Of a DNA stretch of 64,000 bases, positions 38,445 through 49,190 are shown one piece after another; position 1 is the stretch's first letter, and each line of letters starts with the position of its first letter. Source of the stretch: Lutibaculum sp963816555 (GTDB lineage Bacteria; Pseudomonadota; Alphaproteobacteria; Rhizobiales; Tepidamorphaceae); NCBI GenBank assembly GCA_963816555.1, contig CAWFLD010000007.1:124001-188000 (forward strand), read 5' to 3'. The position numbers and the translations under genes are program-made. The notes under the pieces were generated by a model. The model saw only the letters and a list, made by a program, of their open reading frames with translations, searched no databases and was not told the DNA's origin.

Positions 38445-39218
38445 TCAGCGGTGGCGGAACTGCGCGGTCCGCTTCTCGACGAAGGCCTTCATGCCTTCCT
38501 TCTGGTCTTCCGTGGCGAACAGGGCCTGGAACATGCGGCGCTCGAAGCGCATGCCCTCCGCCAGCGTCGTCTCGTAGGCGCGGTTGACGGATTCCTTGGC
38601 CATCATCACCGCCGGCTGCGACAGGTCGGCGATGCGCTCGGCGATCTCCAGCGTGCGCTCGATCAGCTCGTCGGCGGGCACCACCCGGCTGACGAGGCCG
38701 GCGCGCTCGGCCTCCTCGGCGTCCATCATGCGGCCGGTCAGCACCATGTCCATGGCCTTCGCCTTGCCGATGAGCCGCGTCAGGCGCTGCGTGCCGCCGG
38801 CGCCGGGAATGACGCCGAGCTTGATCTCGGGCTGGCCGAACTTCGCGGTGTCGGCGGCGACGATGAAGTCGCACATCATGGCGAGCTCGCAGCCTCCGCC
38901 CAGCGCGTAGCCGGCGACCGCGGCGATCACCGGCTTGCGCGCCCGCGCGACGCGCTCCCACGAGGAGAGGAAATCGTCGCGATAGGCGCCGACGAAGCTC
39001 TTGTCCTGCATCTCCTTGATGTCGGCGCCGGCGGCGAAGGCCTTCTCGCTGCCGGTGATGACGATGCAGCGCACGTGCTGCTCGTCCTCGAAGCCGTCGA
39101 TCGCGTGCGCGAGCTCGTCCATCAGCTGCGCGTTGAGCGCGTTGAGCGCCGCCGGCCGATGGAGCGTGACCAGCCCCGTCGACCCCCGCGTCTCGACATT
39201 GATCGTCTCGTAAGCCAT
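38445..39218 (-). CDS. Enoyl-CoA hydratase
   Basis: A 257-residue crotonase-fold enzyme hydrating trans-2-enoyl-CoA in beta-oxidation. The oxyanion-hole segment KAFAAGADIKEM and both catalytic glutamates are present (GGGCELAMMCDF and GQPEIKLGVIPGAGGTQRL), so a true hydratase is expected. It lies between rpsT and mutM, a conserved position in this bacterial order rather than a fatty-acid operon. Confidence 0.92.
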   Translation of the reverse strand: MAYETINVETRGSTGLVTLHRPAALNALNAQLMDELAHAIDGFEDEQHVRCIVITGSEKAFAAGADIKEMQDKSFVGAYRDDFLSSWERVARARKPVIAAVAGYALGGGCELAMMCDFIVAADTAKFGQPEIKLGVIPGAGGTQRLTRLIGKAKAMDMVLTGRMMDAEEAERAGLVSRVVPADELIERTLEIAERIADLSQPAVMMAKESVNRAYETTLAEGMRFERRMFQALFATEDQKEGMKAFVEKRTAQFRHR

Positions 39219-39300
39219 CGCCGAAGCCCCCGCTGTGCCGGCCGAACCACTTTCAAAGCGCTACAGGAGCGCCCTGCCGCTTTCAATGACGGAATGGCGC

Positions 39301-40176
39301 CTAGCGCTGGCACTCCGGGCAGTAGAAGGTCGAGCGGCCGGCCTGGACGATGCGGCGGACGATCCCGCGGCAGCCGGGCGTCGGGCACGGCGCGTCGAGC
39401 CGGTCGTAGACGCGGAAGGCGTGCTGGAACATGCCGAGCGTGCCGTCGGAGCGGACGTAGTCGCGCAGCGAGGAGCCGCCCGCCTCGATCGCCTCGGCGA
39501 GCACGACCTTGATCGCGGCGACGAGGCGCTCGGCGCGCTGCCCGGGGCTGCCGTCGCGGCGGGCAAGCGTTCCCGCGATGCGCTGCGGCGACAGCCGCGC
39601 CCGGTGCAGCGCCTCGCAGACATAGATGTTGCCGAGCCCGGCGACGACGCGCTGGTCGAGCAGCGCCGCCTTGAGCGGCGTCTGCCGGCCGCGCAGCGCC
39701 CGCGCCAGCGCCGCGGCCTCGAAGGCCTCGTCCAGCGGCTCCGGCCCGAGGTCGCGGAACATCGGCGCGTCCTCCAGGGCATCGGCCTCGACCAGCGTCA
39801 TGAAGCCGAAGCGGCGGGGATCGTTGTAGGTGAGCCGCGTGCCGCCTTCGAGGTGCATGACGACGTGGTCGTGCCTGGGGTCCTTCGCGCGCGCGTAATG
39901 GAAGGAGTCCGCGGCGGCGATCTCGTCCTCGATCCGCAGCGACCCCGACATGCCGAGATGCATGACGAGCACCGGCCCGTCCTCGAGATGGGCGAGCAGG
40001 TACTTCGCGCGCCGCCCGAGCGCGGCGATGCGCCGGCCGGTGATGCGCATCGCGAAGTCCGGCGGGAAGGGAAAGCGCAGGTCCGGCCGCCTGAGGTCGA
40101 CGCGCTCCACGATCCGGCCGCGCAGCGAGGGTGCGAGACCGCGCCGGACGGTCTCGACTTCGGGCAGTTCGGGCAT
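39301..40176 (-). CDS. mutM: Formamidopyrimidine-DNA glycosylase
   Basis: A 291-residue base-excision repair enzyme removing 8-oxoguanine and Fapy lesions. The N-terminus MPELPEVETVRRGL exposes the catalytic Pro2 and Glu3. VMHLGMSGSL and NDPRRFGFM follow, and the C-terminal zinc finger has CPTPGC and CPEC. It is divergent from ubiE, with an 88-base gap. Confidence 0.95.
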   Translation of the reverse strand: MPELPEVETVRRGLAPSLRGRIVERVDLRRPDLRFPFPPDFAMRITGRRIAALGRRAKYLLAHLEDGPVLVMHLGMSGSLRIEDEIAAADSFHYARAKDPRHDHVVMHLEGGTRLTYNDPRRFGFMTLVEADALEDAPMFRDLGPEPLDEAFEAAALARALRGRQTPLKAALLDQRVVAGLGNIYVCEALHRARLSPQRIAGTLARRDGSPGQRAERLVAAIKVVLAEAIEAGGSSLRDYVRSDGTLGMFQHAFRVYDRLDAPCPTPGCRGIVRRIVQAGRSTFYCPECQR

Positions 40177-40264
40177 GCCGTTATCTTCTTGGAGGGGATT
40201 TCGTGTGTTCTCGCACCGCGAAACATAGCCTCCCCGGCCCCGCTTGCGCTATGGTCCGCGCGCC

Positions 40265-41038
40265 ATGACCAGCCATTCCGACGATCAGGCGGGCGCGCCG
40301 CACACGCATTTCGGCTTCGAGACCATTCCGGCCGCGGAGAAGCAGGGCCGCGTCGACGAGGTGTTCCACCGCGTCGCCGCCCGCTACGACCTGATGAACG
40401 ACCTCATGTCGGGCGGGATGCACCGGCTGTGGAAGGACGCGATGATCACCTGGCTCGCGCCGCCGCGGCGCGGGCCCTTCAAGGTGCTCGACGTCGCCGG
40501 CGGGACCGGCGACATCGCCTTCCGCATCGCCAGGAAGGCTGCGGGCAGCCACGTCACCGTGTGCGACATCAACGAGAGCATGCTGACGGTCGGGCGGCAG
40601 CGCGCGGAGAAGCAGGGGCTCTCGGGCCGCGTCGACTTCGCGCTCGGCAACGCCCAGTCCCTGCCCTTCCCGGACAGGAGCTTCGACGCCTACACGATCG
40701 CCTTCGGCATACGGAACGTGACGGTGATCGAGGAGGCGCTGTCGGAGGCGTTCCGCGTCCTGAGGCCCGGCGGCCGCTTCATGTGCCTCGAGTTCTCGCC
40801 GGTCGACACGCCGGTGCTCGACCGCATCTACGACACCTATTCCTACCGGGTGATCCCGGCGATCGGGAAGCGCATCGTCGGCGACCCCGACCCCTACCAG
40901 TACCTCGTGGAGTCGATCCGCCGCTTCCCGCACCGCGAGACCTTCGCGGAGATGATCGAGGACGCCGGCTTCGAGCGCGTCTCGTTCCGCATGATGACGG
41001 GCGGCGTCGCGCTCCTGCACTCCGGCTGGCGGCTTTGA
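40265..41038 (+). CDS. ubiE: Ubiquinone/menaquinone biosynthesis C-methyltransferase
   Basis: A 257-residue SAM-dependent methyltransferase. Motif I is VLDVAGGTGDIAFRI. The UbiE signatures YDLMNDLMSGGMHRLWKD and FGIRNVTVIEEALSEAFRVL are clear. It C-methylates the quinone ring. It is followed after 16 bases by ubiB. Confidence 0.94.
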   Translation: MTSHSDDQAGAPHTHFGFETIPAAEKQGRVDEVFHRVAARYDLMNDLMSGGMHRLWKDAMITWLAPPRRGPFKVLDVAGGTGDIAFRIARKAAGSHVTVCDINESMLTVGRQRAEKQGLSGRVDFALGNAQSLPFPDRSFDAYTIAFGIRNVTVIEEALSEAFRVLRPGGRFMCLEFSPVDTPVLDRIYDTYSYRVIPAIGKRIVGDPDPYQYLVESIRRFPHRETFAEMIEDAGFERVSFRMMTGGVALLHSGWRL

Positions 41039-41054
41039 AGCCGGGGGCGTCGGC

Positions 41055-42614
41055 GTGATCGGCCCCTTCGTCCATCTCGGCCGCCTCGCGAAGGCGGCCT
41101 ACGTGCTCGGCCGCGAGGGCGCGTTCGACCTCGTGGATCCGCGCGAGCTGCCGGCCGGCCCGGCGCTGACGATCCGCGCCCTGCGCAAGCTCAAGCGCCG
41201 GGTCAGCGAGCCGGGCGGCCTCGCCAAGGCGTTCGAGCGGCTCGGGCCGAGCTGGATCAAGCTCGGCCAGTTCCTCGCCACCCGGCGCGACGTCGTCGGC
41301 GAGGACGTGGCGCGCGACCTCTCCGCCCTGCAGGACCGGCTGCCGCCCTTCCCCGACGAGGTGGCGCGCCGCCAGATCGAGGCCGCCTTCGACCGGCCGG
41401 TCGAGGAGCTCTACGAGTGGTTCGGACCCTCCGTCGCCGCCGCCTCGATCGCGCAGGTGCACAAGGCGCGCACGGGCGGCCGCGACGTGGCGGTGAAGAT
41501 CCTGCGGCCCGGCGTCGAGGCCCGCTTCGCGCGCGACCTCAGGACGTTCTATTTCGCGGCGCGGCTGATCGAGCGCCTCGACCCGATGACGCAGCGCCTC
41601 AGGCCCGTCGACGTGGTGCACACGCTCGCCCGCTCGGTCACGATCGAGATGGACCTGCGCATGGAGGCCGCGGCGATCTCCGAGATGGCGGAGAACACCG
41701 CCGACGACGAGGATTTCCGCGTGCCGGCCGTCGACTGGACGCGCTCCGGCAAGCGCATCCTGACGATCGAGTGGATCGAGGGCGCCCACATCGCCGACCG
41801 CGAGGTGCTCGAGCGGCAGGGCCAGGACCTGAAGCGCCTCGGCCGCGTCGTCATCCAGAGCTTCCTCAAGCACGCGCTGCACCACGGCTTCTTCCACGCC
41901 GACATGCATCCGGGCAACCTGTTCGTCGACCCGACGGGCCGGCTGGTCGCGGTCGATTTCGGCATCACGGGCCGGCTCGGCAAGCGCGAGCGACGCATCC
42001 TCGCCCAGATCCTCTGGGGCTTCATCCGCCGCGACTACTACGCCACCGCGAAGGCGCATTTCGAGGCCGGCTACGTGCCGGCCCACCACCGCATCGAGGA
42101 TTTCGCGCAGGCGCTGCGGGCGATCGGCGAGCCGGTGCGCGACAAGCGGGCGAACGAGATCTCGATGGCCCGCCTGCTGCAGCAGCTGATGGAGGTGACC
42201 GAGCTCTTCGACATGAAGACGCGGCCCGAGCTGATCCTGCTCCAGAAGTCGATGGTGATCGTCGAGGGCGTCGCGCGCGACCTCGATCCCGAGCTCGACA
42301 TGTGGACGGCGGCCGAGCCCGTGGTCGGCGACTACATCCGCGACACGCTGGGGCCCCGGCGCAAGATCGAGGAGGCGTATGGCGGCCTGCTCGGCCTGAT
42401 CGAGCTCGCGGAGCGCCTGCCCGAGGCGATCAGGCGCGTCGACGAGTTCATCGAGGGCCTCGACGACACCGTGGAGAACGGCGTCAAGCTGCACCCCAAG
42501 AGCGCCACCGAGTTCGGCAAGGAGATCGCCCGCTACGCCCGCTCCGGCCGCATCGCGCTGTGGATCCTCGTCATCGTCGCCGCCGGCATCACGGTCGGCG
42601 CATCCCTGTTCTAG
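41055..42614 (+). CDS. ubiB: Ubiquinone biosynthesis protein kinase-like UbiB
   Basis: A 519-residue member of the atypical ABC1/ADCK kinase-like family, starting with GTG. The KxGQ motif is in SWIKLGQFLATR, the Ala-rich loop in VAAASIAQVHKA, and catalytic/metal segments in HADMHPGNLFVD and VAVDFGITGRLG. Two hydrophobic C-terminal helices anchor it to the inner membrane (ALWILVIVAAGITVGASLF). It supports ubiquinone synthesis together with UbiE upstream. Confidence 0.94.
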   Translation: MIGPFVHLGRLAKAAYVLGREGAFDLVDPRELPAGPALTIRALRKLKRRVSEPGGLAKAFERLGPSWIKLGQFLATRRDVVGEDVARDLSALQDRLPPFPDEVARRQIEAAFDRPVEELYEWFGPSVAAASIAQVHKARTGGRDVAVKILRPGVEARFARDLRTFYFAARLIERLDPMTQRLRPVDVVHTLARSVTIEMDLRMEAAAISEMAENTADDEDFRVPAVDWTRSGKRILTIEWIEGAHIADREVLERQGQDLKRLGRVVIQSFLKHALHHGFFHADMHPGNLFVDPTGRLVAVDFGITGRLGKRERRILAQILWGFIRRDYYATAKAHFEAGYVPAHHRIEDFAQALRAIGEPVRDKRANEISMARLLQQLMEVTELFDMKTRPELILLQKSMVIVEGVARDLDPELDMWTAAEPVVGDYIRDTLGPRRKIEEAYGGLLGLIELAERLPEAIRRVDEFIEGLDDTVENGVKLHPKSATEFGKEIARYARSGRIALWILVIVAAGITVGASLF

Positions 42615-42624
42615 GAGCCGGGCC

Positions 42625-43856
42625 ATGAGCGCTGGCAAGCGCGTCCTTCTGATCGTCGGCGGCGGCATCGCCGCCTACAAGTGCCTCGAGCTGACGCGCC
42701 GCCTCGTCGAGCGCCGCATCGACGTGCGCGTCGTCATGACGAAGGGCGCGACCGAGTTCGTCACCCCCCTCTCCTTCTCCAGCCTGTCGCGCAACCGGGT
42801 CTCGACCGACCTGTTCTCGCTGACCGACGAGGCGGAGATCGGCCATATCCGCCTGTCGCGCGAGGCCGACCTCGTGGTCGTCGCGCCGGCGACCGCCGAC
42901 CTCCTGGCGAAGATGGCGCACGGCCTGGCCGACGACCTCGCGACCGCCGTGCTGCTGGCGACCGACAAGCGGGTGCTCGCGGCGCCGGCGATGAACCCGC
43001 GCATGTGGGCGCACCCCGCGACCGCTGCGCAACGTCGCGGCAGCTGAAGGAGGACGGCGTCGCCTTCGTCGGCCCGAATGCCGGCGAGATGGCGGAGAAG
43101 GGCGAGCCCGGCACCGGCCGCATGGCCGAGCCCGCCGAGATCCTGGCGGCGATCGAGGCGGAGCTCGAGGACGGCGCCGACGGCTTCCCCCGGCTGCTCG
43201 CGGGCCGCCGCGTCGTCGTCACCTCCGGGCCCACGCACGAGCCGATCGATCCCGTCCGCTACCTCGCCAACCGCTCCTCCGGGCGGCAGGGCCACGCCGT
43301 CGCCGCCGCCGCCGCCCGGGCCGGCGCCGAGGTGACGCTGGTCAGCGGGCCGGTGGCCATACCCGATCCGGCCGGCGTGCGCACCGTCCACGTCGAGACG
43401 GCGCGGCAGATGCTCGACGCCGTCGAGGCGGCGCTGCCGGCGGATATCGCGGTCTGCGCCGCCGCCGTCGCGGACTGGCGCCCGGCGGCCGAGGGCGGCC
43501 AGAAGATGAAGAAACGGCCGGGCTCGGCTCCGCCCGGCCTGGAGCTCGTCGAGAATCCCGACATCCTGGCGACGATCTCGCATCTCGCCAAGCACCGCCC
43601 GCCGCTGGTCGTCGGTTTCGCTGCCGAAACGGAAAACCTGATCGAGCACGCCCGCGCCAAGCTTCAGCGGAAGGGCTGCGACATGATCGTCGCGAACGAC
43701 GTCTCGGCCGCGACCGGCGTGATGGGCGGCGAGCGCAACACGGTGCACATCGTCACCCCCGAGGGCGTGGAGAGCTGGCCCGAGGCCGGCAAGGACGAGG
43801 TGGCGCGCCGTCTCGTCCACCGCATCGCGGCACAGGTCGACGAGACCGGGCGATGA
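42625..43856 (+). CDS. coaBC: Bifunctional phosphopantothenoylcysteine decarboxylase / phosphopantothenate-cysteine ligase (two frame breaks)
   Basis: A coenzyme A enzyme of about 409 residues. The N-terminal CoaC part (VLLIVGGGIAAYKCLELTRR, VAPATADLLAKMAHGLADDL, AAPAMNPRMW) binds FMN, and the C-terminal CoaB part (VVVTSGPTHEPIDPVRYLAN, SSGRQGHAVA, VCAAAVADWRP) is the ligase. Two extra Gs, at about 43024 and 43039-43040, put a stop at about 43047; removing them restores PAT-LRNVAQLKEDGVAF. The gene is essential, so these are probably sequence errors. The stop overlaps the dut start (ATGA). Confidence 0.92.
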
Positions 43857-44302
43857 CGCGGCTTCAGATCATGCGCCTGCCGCACGGCGAGGGCCTGCCC
43901 CTGCCGTCCTACGCGACGGCGGGCGCCGCCGGGCTCGACCTCGCCGCCGCGGTGCTGGAGGGCGAGGAGATCCACCTCGACCCGGGCGACCGGGCGCTGG
44001 TGCCGACCGGCCTCGCCATCGCGCTGCCGAAGGACCACGAGGGCCAGGTGCGGCCGCGCTCGGGCCTCGCCAGCAGGTCGGGCGTGACGGTGCTGAACGC
44101 GCCCGGCACGATCGACGAGGACTATCGCGGCGAGGTGAAGGTGCTGCTCGTCAATCTCGGCCGCAAGCCGGTCGAGATCCGCCGCGGCGACCGCATCGCG
44201 CAGCTCGTCGTGGCGCCGGTCTCGCGCGTCGAGATCGCCGAGGTGGGCGAGCTGTCCGACAGCGCCCGCGGAGAAGGCGGTTTCGGCTCGACCGGCCGCT
44301 GA
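43853..44302 (+). CDS. dut: Deoxyuridine 5'-triphosphate nucleotidohydrolase
   Basis: A 149-residue trimeric dUTPase that hydrolyses dUTP to dUMP. Five motifs are visible, among them TAGAAGLDLAAAV, RPRSGLASRSGV, NAPGTIDEDYRGEVKVLL, RGDRIAQLVV and the C-terminal GEGGFGSTGR. It is translationally coupled to coaBC. The 185-base gap to cysK shows no gene. Confidence 0.95.
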   Translation: MTRLQIMRLPHGEGLPLPSYATAGAAGLDLAAAVLEGEEIHLDPGDRALVPTGLAIALPKDHEGQVRPRSGLASRSGVTVLNAPGTIDEDYRGEVKVLLVNLGRKPVEIRRGDRIAQLVVAPVSRVEIAEVGELSDSARGEGGFGSTGR

Positions 44303-44487
44303 GGCTTCACGCGAAACGCCGTTCCGGATTGCCGGCCTTTCGCGGAATGCGATTGCGTGCCTGCCGCGCCAATCGCACGCCCCTCCCCTCGCAAGCGCCC
44401 GCGCGCCGCCTTACCTTAGCGCCTGGACGGCTCCGGGCTGCACCGCTTCAGGGGCCGTGATCTCAAGAGAGACATGGGAGCTCCGAC

Positions 44488-45441
<954 letters not shown>

Positions 45442-45506
45442 GACGCCCGTTTCCGCACCCTGCCCTCCGCTGCTAGGATCTCATCCTCCAGCGGAGGGAC
45501 ACGCCC

Positions 45507-46244
45507 ATGCGCCTTTTTCCGATCGCGACGCTGTTCGCCGCCGCCGCACTGGCCGCCGTGCCGGCACGGGCGGGCGAGACGGCGGAAGCCCTCGTGCTCG
45601 GCTTCGCCGACAACGGCAGGCTGTTCGCGTTCGAGGAATACGGCGTCCAGGACGGCTCGGGCTTTCCCTACGCCAACATCTTCGTCGTCGACACCGACGA
45701 CGACAGCTGGCTGCCCGGCACGCCGATCCGCGTGCGGCTCGACGACGAAACGGCGAGCGTCGCGGACGCCCGCAGCCGGGCCGAAGCGCAGCTTGCGAGC
45801 GCCGTGGACGCCGACTTCGCCCCGCAGGACGCGGTGACGCTGGCGCACTCTCCCCTCGGCGAGTTCGAGCAGAACCCGGCGCGCCTCGTCTTCGGCCCGG
45901 TCGTCCCGAGCAATCCGCTGTCCGAGCCGGCCGCGCGCTACGAGGCCCGGCTCGACATCTTCTCCGCCGAGGCGGAAGCCAAGGATTGCGAGACCTATAT
46001 CGGCGACCGCCCCATGGGCTTCCGCCTGACGATCTCGCCCTTCGGCGGCGGCGACGGGACGATGCTGCACGAAGACGACACGATCCCCGCCTCGCGCGGC
46101 TGCCCCATCACCTACCGGCTCAGCCGCATCGTCGTGCCGGGCTTCCCGCCGCAGCGCGTGGCCGTGCTGGTCAGCGTCTTCACGCCGGGCTTCGAGGGGC
46201 CGGACCGCCACTTCATCGCCGTGACGGGACGGCTGCCCGACTGA
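45507..46244 (+). CDS. Predicted secreted protein, DUF2259 family
   Basis: A 245-residue protein with a Sec signal peptide (LFPIATLFAAAALAAVPARA, cleavage after about residue 22). The mature part has the DUF2259 hallmark GFADNGRLFAFEEYGVQDGS and DSWLPGTPIRVRL. Periplasmic or outer-envelope location expected; function unknown. Two cysteines (DCETYIG and RGCPITY) may form a disulfide. It is followed closely by the moeB-like gene. Confidence 0.82.
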   Translation: MRLFPIATLFAAAALAAVPARAGETAEALVLGFADNGRLFAFEEYGVQDGSGFPYANIFVVDTDDDSWLPGTPIRVRLDDETASVADARSRAEAQLASAVDADFAPQDAVTLAHSPLGEFEQNPARLVFGPVVPSNPLSEPAARYEARLDIFSAEAEAKDCETYIGDRPMGFRLTISPFGGGDGTMLHEDDTIPASRGCPITYRLSRIVVPGFPPQRVAVLVSVFTPGFEGPDRHFIAVTGRLPD

Positions 46245-46280
46245 TCGCCAAGGCGCCGGCCACGCGATAGATTGCGCGCC

Positions 46281-47018
46281 ATGACATTCGAACCGGAAGA
46301 AATCGAGCGCTACGCGCGCCACCTCGTGCTGCCGGAGGTCGGCGGCGCGGGCCAGCAGAAGCTCAAGCGCGCGCGCGTGCTGGTCGTCGGCGCGGGCGGC
46401 CTCGGCGCGCCCGTGCTCATGTATCTTGCGGCGGCGGGCCTCGGCACGCTCGGCATCGTCGACGACGACGAGGTGTCGCTGTCGAACCTGCAGCGCCAGA
46501 TCATCCACGACACGACGCAGGTCGGCGCGCCGAAGATCCACAGCGCCACCGCCGCGCTCCACCGCATCAACCCGCACGTGACAGTCGAGCCGCACATGCT
46601 GCGGCTGACGCCGGAGAACGCGCCCGGCCTCGTGCGCGGCCACGACGCCGTGGTCGACGGCTCCGACAATTTCGCCACGCGCTACGCCGTGGCCGATGCC
46701 TGCGCGGCGGAAGGCGTGCCGCTGGTGACGGGGGCGGTCGGCCGCTTCGACGGCACGGTGACGACGCTGATGCCGTTCGCGGAGAAGGACGGCCGCAGGC
46801 TGCCCTCCTACCGCGACCTCTTCCCCGAGGCGCCGCCCGAGGGGACGGTGCCGAGCTGCGCGGAAGCGGGGATCCTGGGGGCGCTGACCGGCATCATCGG
46901 CTCGATCCAGGCGATGGAGGTGATCAAGCTGATCACCGGCACGGGCGACCTCCTCGCGGGGCGCCTGCTCCTCGTCGACGCGCTGTCGATGCGCTTCGAG
47001 ACGATCGACTTCGCCTGA
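46281..47018 (+). CDS. moeB: ThiF/MoeB/HesA-family adenylyltransferase
   Basis: A 245-residue E1-like enzyme that adenylates the C-terminus of a sulfur-carrier protein (MoaD or ThiS). ATP loop VLVVGAGGLGAPVLMYLAAA, DDDEVSLSNLQRQIIH, and DGSDNFATRYAVADAC. No C-terminal rhodanese and no clear CxxC zinc pair are visible, so the exact partner (molybdopterin or thiamine) cannot be fixed; MoeB/HesA is most usual at this position near coaBC-dut. Confidence 0.83.
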   Translation: MTFEPEEIERYARHLVLPEVGGAGQQKLKRARVLVVGAGGLGAPVLMYLAAAGLGTLGIVDDDEVSLSNLQRQIIHDTTQVGAPKIHSATAALHRINPHVTVEPHMLRLTPENAPGLVRGHDAVVDGSDNFATRYAVADACAAEGVPLVTGAVGRFDGTVTTLMPFAEKDGRRLPSYRDLFPEAPPEGTVPSCAEAGILGALTGIIGSIQAMEVIKLITGTGDLLAGRLLLVDALSMRFETIDFA

Positions 47019-47034
47019 GCCGCGCCGCCGGCCG

Positions 47035-48282
47035 CTATGACCCGAGCCGCGCCCGGCGGTTCTCGAGGAAACGGATGACTGCGGGGTCGCTCTCGAGCGC
47101 GACCGCCCGGTCATAGGCCTGCCCCGCCGCCTCGACGTCACCGGCCCGGGCCAGGAGCTCCGCCCGCGCCGCCCAGTAGGGCTGGTAGGCCGCGAGCGGC
47201 GGCGCGTCCCGCACCGCGTCGAGCGCGGCAAGGCCGGCGGCCGGTCCCTGCATGTCCGCCACGACCATCGCGCGGTTCACCGCCACCACCGCCGAGCCGG
47301 TGAGGTCGAGCAACCCGCGATAAAGCGTCTCGAGTGCGGTCGCGTCGGGTCGCCCTCCGAAGCGGCGGACGGCGTGGGCCGACTGGATCGCCGCCTCGAG
47401 CTGGTAGCGGCCAATGCGGTGCGCCGCGCTCGCGCGCCAGAGAAGGGCATCGGCCTCCACGATCATCGCCGCGTCCCACAGCGAGACGTCCTGATCGTCG
47501 AGGGGAACGAACGCTCCGACCTCGTCCCGACGGGCGCCGCGGCGGGCCTCGAGATGGAGCATCAGCGAGAGAAGACCGGTCGCCTCCGGCTCGCCGGGCA
47601 GGAGATCGGCGACCACGCGCGCAAGCCAGATCGCTTCCTCCGCGAGGGCGCGGCGGCGGACATCGGTGCCGGCGGGGCTCGCCCACCCTTCACCGAAGGC
47701 CGCGTAGATGGCGTCGAGAACCGCATCGAGCCGCCCGGCGAGCTCGTCGGGCCCGGGGATGTCGAAGGTGGCGCGAGCCTCCCGGATGCGCGCCTTCGCC
47801 CGCACCAGGCGCTGCCCCATCGCGGCCGGCGAGACGAGAAAGGCGCCGGCGATCTCGGCCGCCTTCAGGCCGAGCACGCTCTGGAGCATCAGCGGCGCGC
47901 GCATGGCCGGCTCGACCGCGGGGTGCGCGCAGGCGAAGAGCAGGGCGAGGCGCCGGTCCGGCACGCCCCGCTCCTGCGCGGCCTCGGCCTCGATCTCCTC
48001 GGCCGCCCGGCGCAGGTCGCCGGCCGCCGCGGCGATGGTGCTCCGACGCCGGCCGGCGTCGATCAGCCTGCGCTGCGCCACCGCGGCGATCCAGGCCTCC
48101 GGGCTCGCCGGGACGCCCGCCCGCGGCCACCCGGAGAGGGCCACGGCGAACGCCTCGGCGAGCGCATCCTCGGCGCCGGCGATGTCGCGCGTGCGGACGG
48201 CGAGGCGGGCGACGAGCCGGCCATACGACTCCCTCGCCACCCGCTCGACGGCTGCATGCGCTGGCCCGGGCCCCTCGCCCAT
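47035..48282 (-). CDS. ECF sigma factor of the ECF42 type with C-terminal TPR-like extension
   Basis: A 415-residue sigma factor. Region 2 is around residues 15-75 (YGRLVARLAVRTRDIAGAED, ALAEAFAVALSGWPRAGVP). Region 4 follows (LMLQSVLGLKAAEIAGAFLV, SPAAMGQRLVRAKARIREA), and a long helical extension (DUF6596/TPR) runs to the end. ECF42 factors have this extension instead of an anti-sigma factor and are paired with YCII/DGPF proteins, as here: the partner gene lies 14 bases upstream in the same operon. Confidence 0.85.
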   Translation of the reverse strand: MGEGPGPAHAAVERVARESYGRLVARLAVRTRDIAGAEDALAEAFAVALSGWPRAGVPASPEAWIAAVAQRRLIDAGRRRSTIAAAAGDLRRAAEEIEAEAAQERGVPDRRLALLFACAHPAVEPAMRAPLMLQSVLGLKAAEIAGAFLVSPAAMGQRLVRAKARIREARATFDIPGPDELAGRLDAVLDAIYAAFGEGWASPAGTDVRRRALAEEAIWLARVVADLLPGEPEATGLLSLMLHLEARRGARRDEVGAFVPLDDQDVSLWDAAMIVEADALLWRASAAHRIGRYQLEAAIQSAHAVRRFGGRPDATALETLYRGLLDLTGSAVVAVNRAMVVADMQGPAAGLAALDAVRDAPPLAAYQPYWAARAELLARAGDVEAAGQAYDRAVALESDPAVIRFLENRRARLGS

Positions 48283-48296
48283 CCGCGCCGCTCCGG

Positions 48297-48638
48297 TCAG
48301 CTGGTCCAGAGTGGCCGCACCTCGATCACGCCCTGGCTTGCGCCGGGCGAACGGGCCGCCCATTGCAGCGCCGCGTCGTGGTCGGGCACGTCGATGACGT
48401 AGAAGCCGCCGAGCTGCTCCTTGGTGTCGGAATAGGGGCCGTCGAGGACCTTCGCCCCGGCCTCGCTCACGCGCACCGTGGCGGCCTGGCTCGACGGCTG
48501 AAGCCGGGCGCCGTCGACCATCACGCCGGAACTCGACAGGGCCTCGGCATAGGCCAGGTACGGCGCCGAATGGGCGCCGCTCGTCTTGCCGACGTCGAAG
48601 GCGGTCTCGTCGCGGTAGATCAGAAGCATGTACTTCAT
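48297..48638 (-). CDS. YCII/DGPF-domain protein
   Basis: A 113-residue protein starting MKYMLLIYRDE, with the DGPF-like motif VLDGPYSDTKEQLGGFYVID. Such proteins are small ferredoxin-like-fold polypeptides encoded next to ECF42 sigma factors; their biochemical role is unclear. First gene of a two-gene operon with the sigma factor. Confidence 0.88.
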   Translation of the reverse strand: MKYMLLIYRDETAFDVGKTSGAHSAPYLAYAEALSSSGVMVDGARLQPSSQAATVRVSEAGAKVLDGPYSDTKEQLGGFYVIDVPDHDAALQWAARSPGASQGVIEVRPLWTS

Positions 48639-48775
48639 TGCCGTTCCCTCGGGTGTCGCGGTCCGCTCCTGCGTCCGCTGCACTATAGTCGCGCGAGGAA
48701 GGGCGATTTCGACCGGGCCGGGGGCGCGCGCCGCTTTTTTCGCGCGGCGCGGCGCCCGGGCGGGTCGCTGGGCTC

Positions 48776-49084
48776 CTAGACGCCGATGCGGCGCGCCAGC
48801 CCGAGATTGTAGTCGCGGATCCAGCCGTGGATCAGGAAGGCGTCGATGACCCACCAGAGAGCCCAAAGGCCGAGGAAGATCCAGCCGACGAGGATCCACG
48901 TCGTCGCCCAGCCGATGGCGTGCAGGACGAGCTGGAAGAGGCCCGTCCCGATCCTGCCGGCATAGAGCCGGTGGGCACCGAGAAAGCCGAGAAAGAACCA
49001 CAGGATGTAGCCCAGCAGCGCCGATTTCGCGCGGGCGTTGTACTCCATGATCGCGCGGCTGTGCGCGGCTTCGACATTGGCCAT
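48776..49084 (-). CDS. TM2-domain membrane protein
   Basis: A 102-residue protein with two membrane helices and the TM2 pattern: LLGYILWFFLGFLGAHRLYA, GTGLFQLVL, GLWALWWVIDAFLIHGWIRD. Function unknown. ATG 49084 was chosen on fit to the family; the frame extends to a GTG at 49111. Confidence 0.82.
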   Translation of the reverse strand: MANVEAAHSRAIMEYNARAKSALLGYILWFFLGFLGAHRLYAGRIGTGLFQLVLHAIGWATTWILVGWIFLGLWALWWVIDAFLIHGWIRDYNLGLARRIGV

Positions 49085-49190
49085 GACGGTCGAGTGTCTC
49101 CTGGAATTCACCGTTCGTTCCAGGTGATATTGGGTGGCGGGCGATCGCGCGCAAGAAGGGTATCGCGCGCAGGAACGGCCGTCCCGCCCG

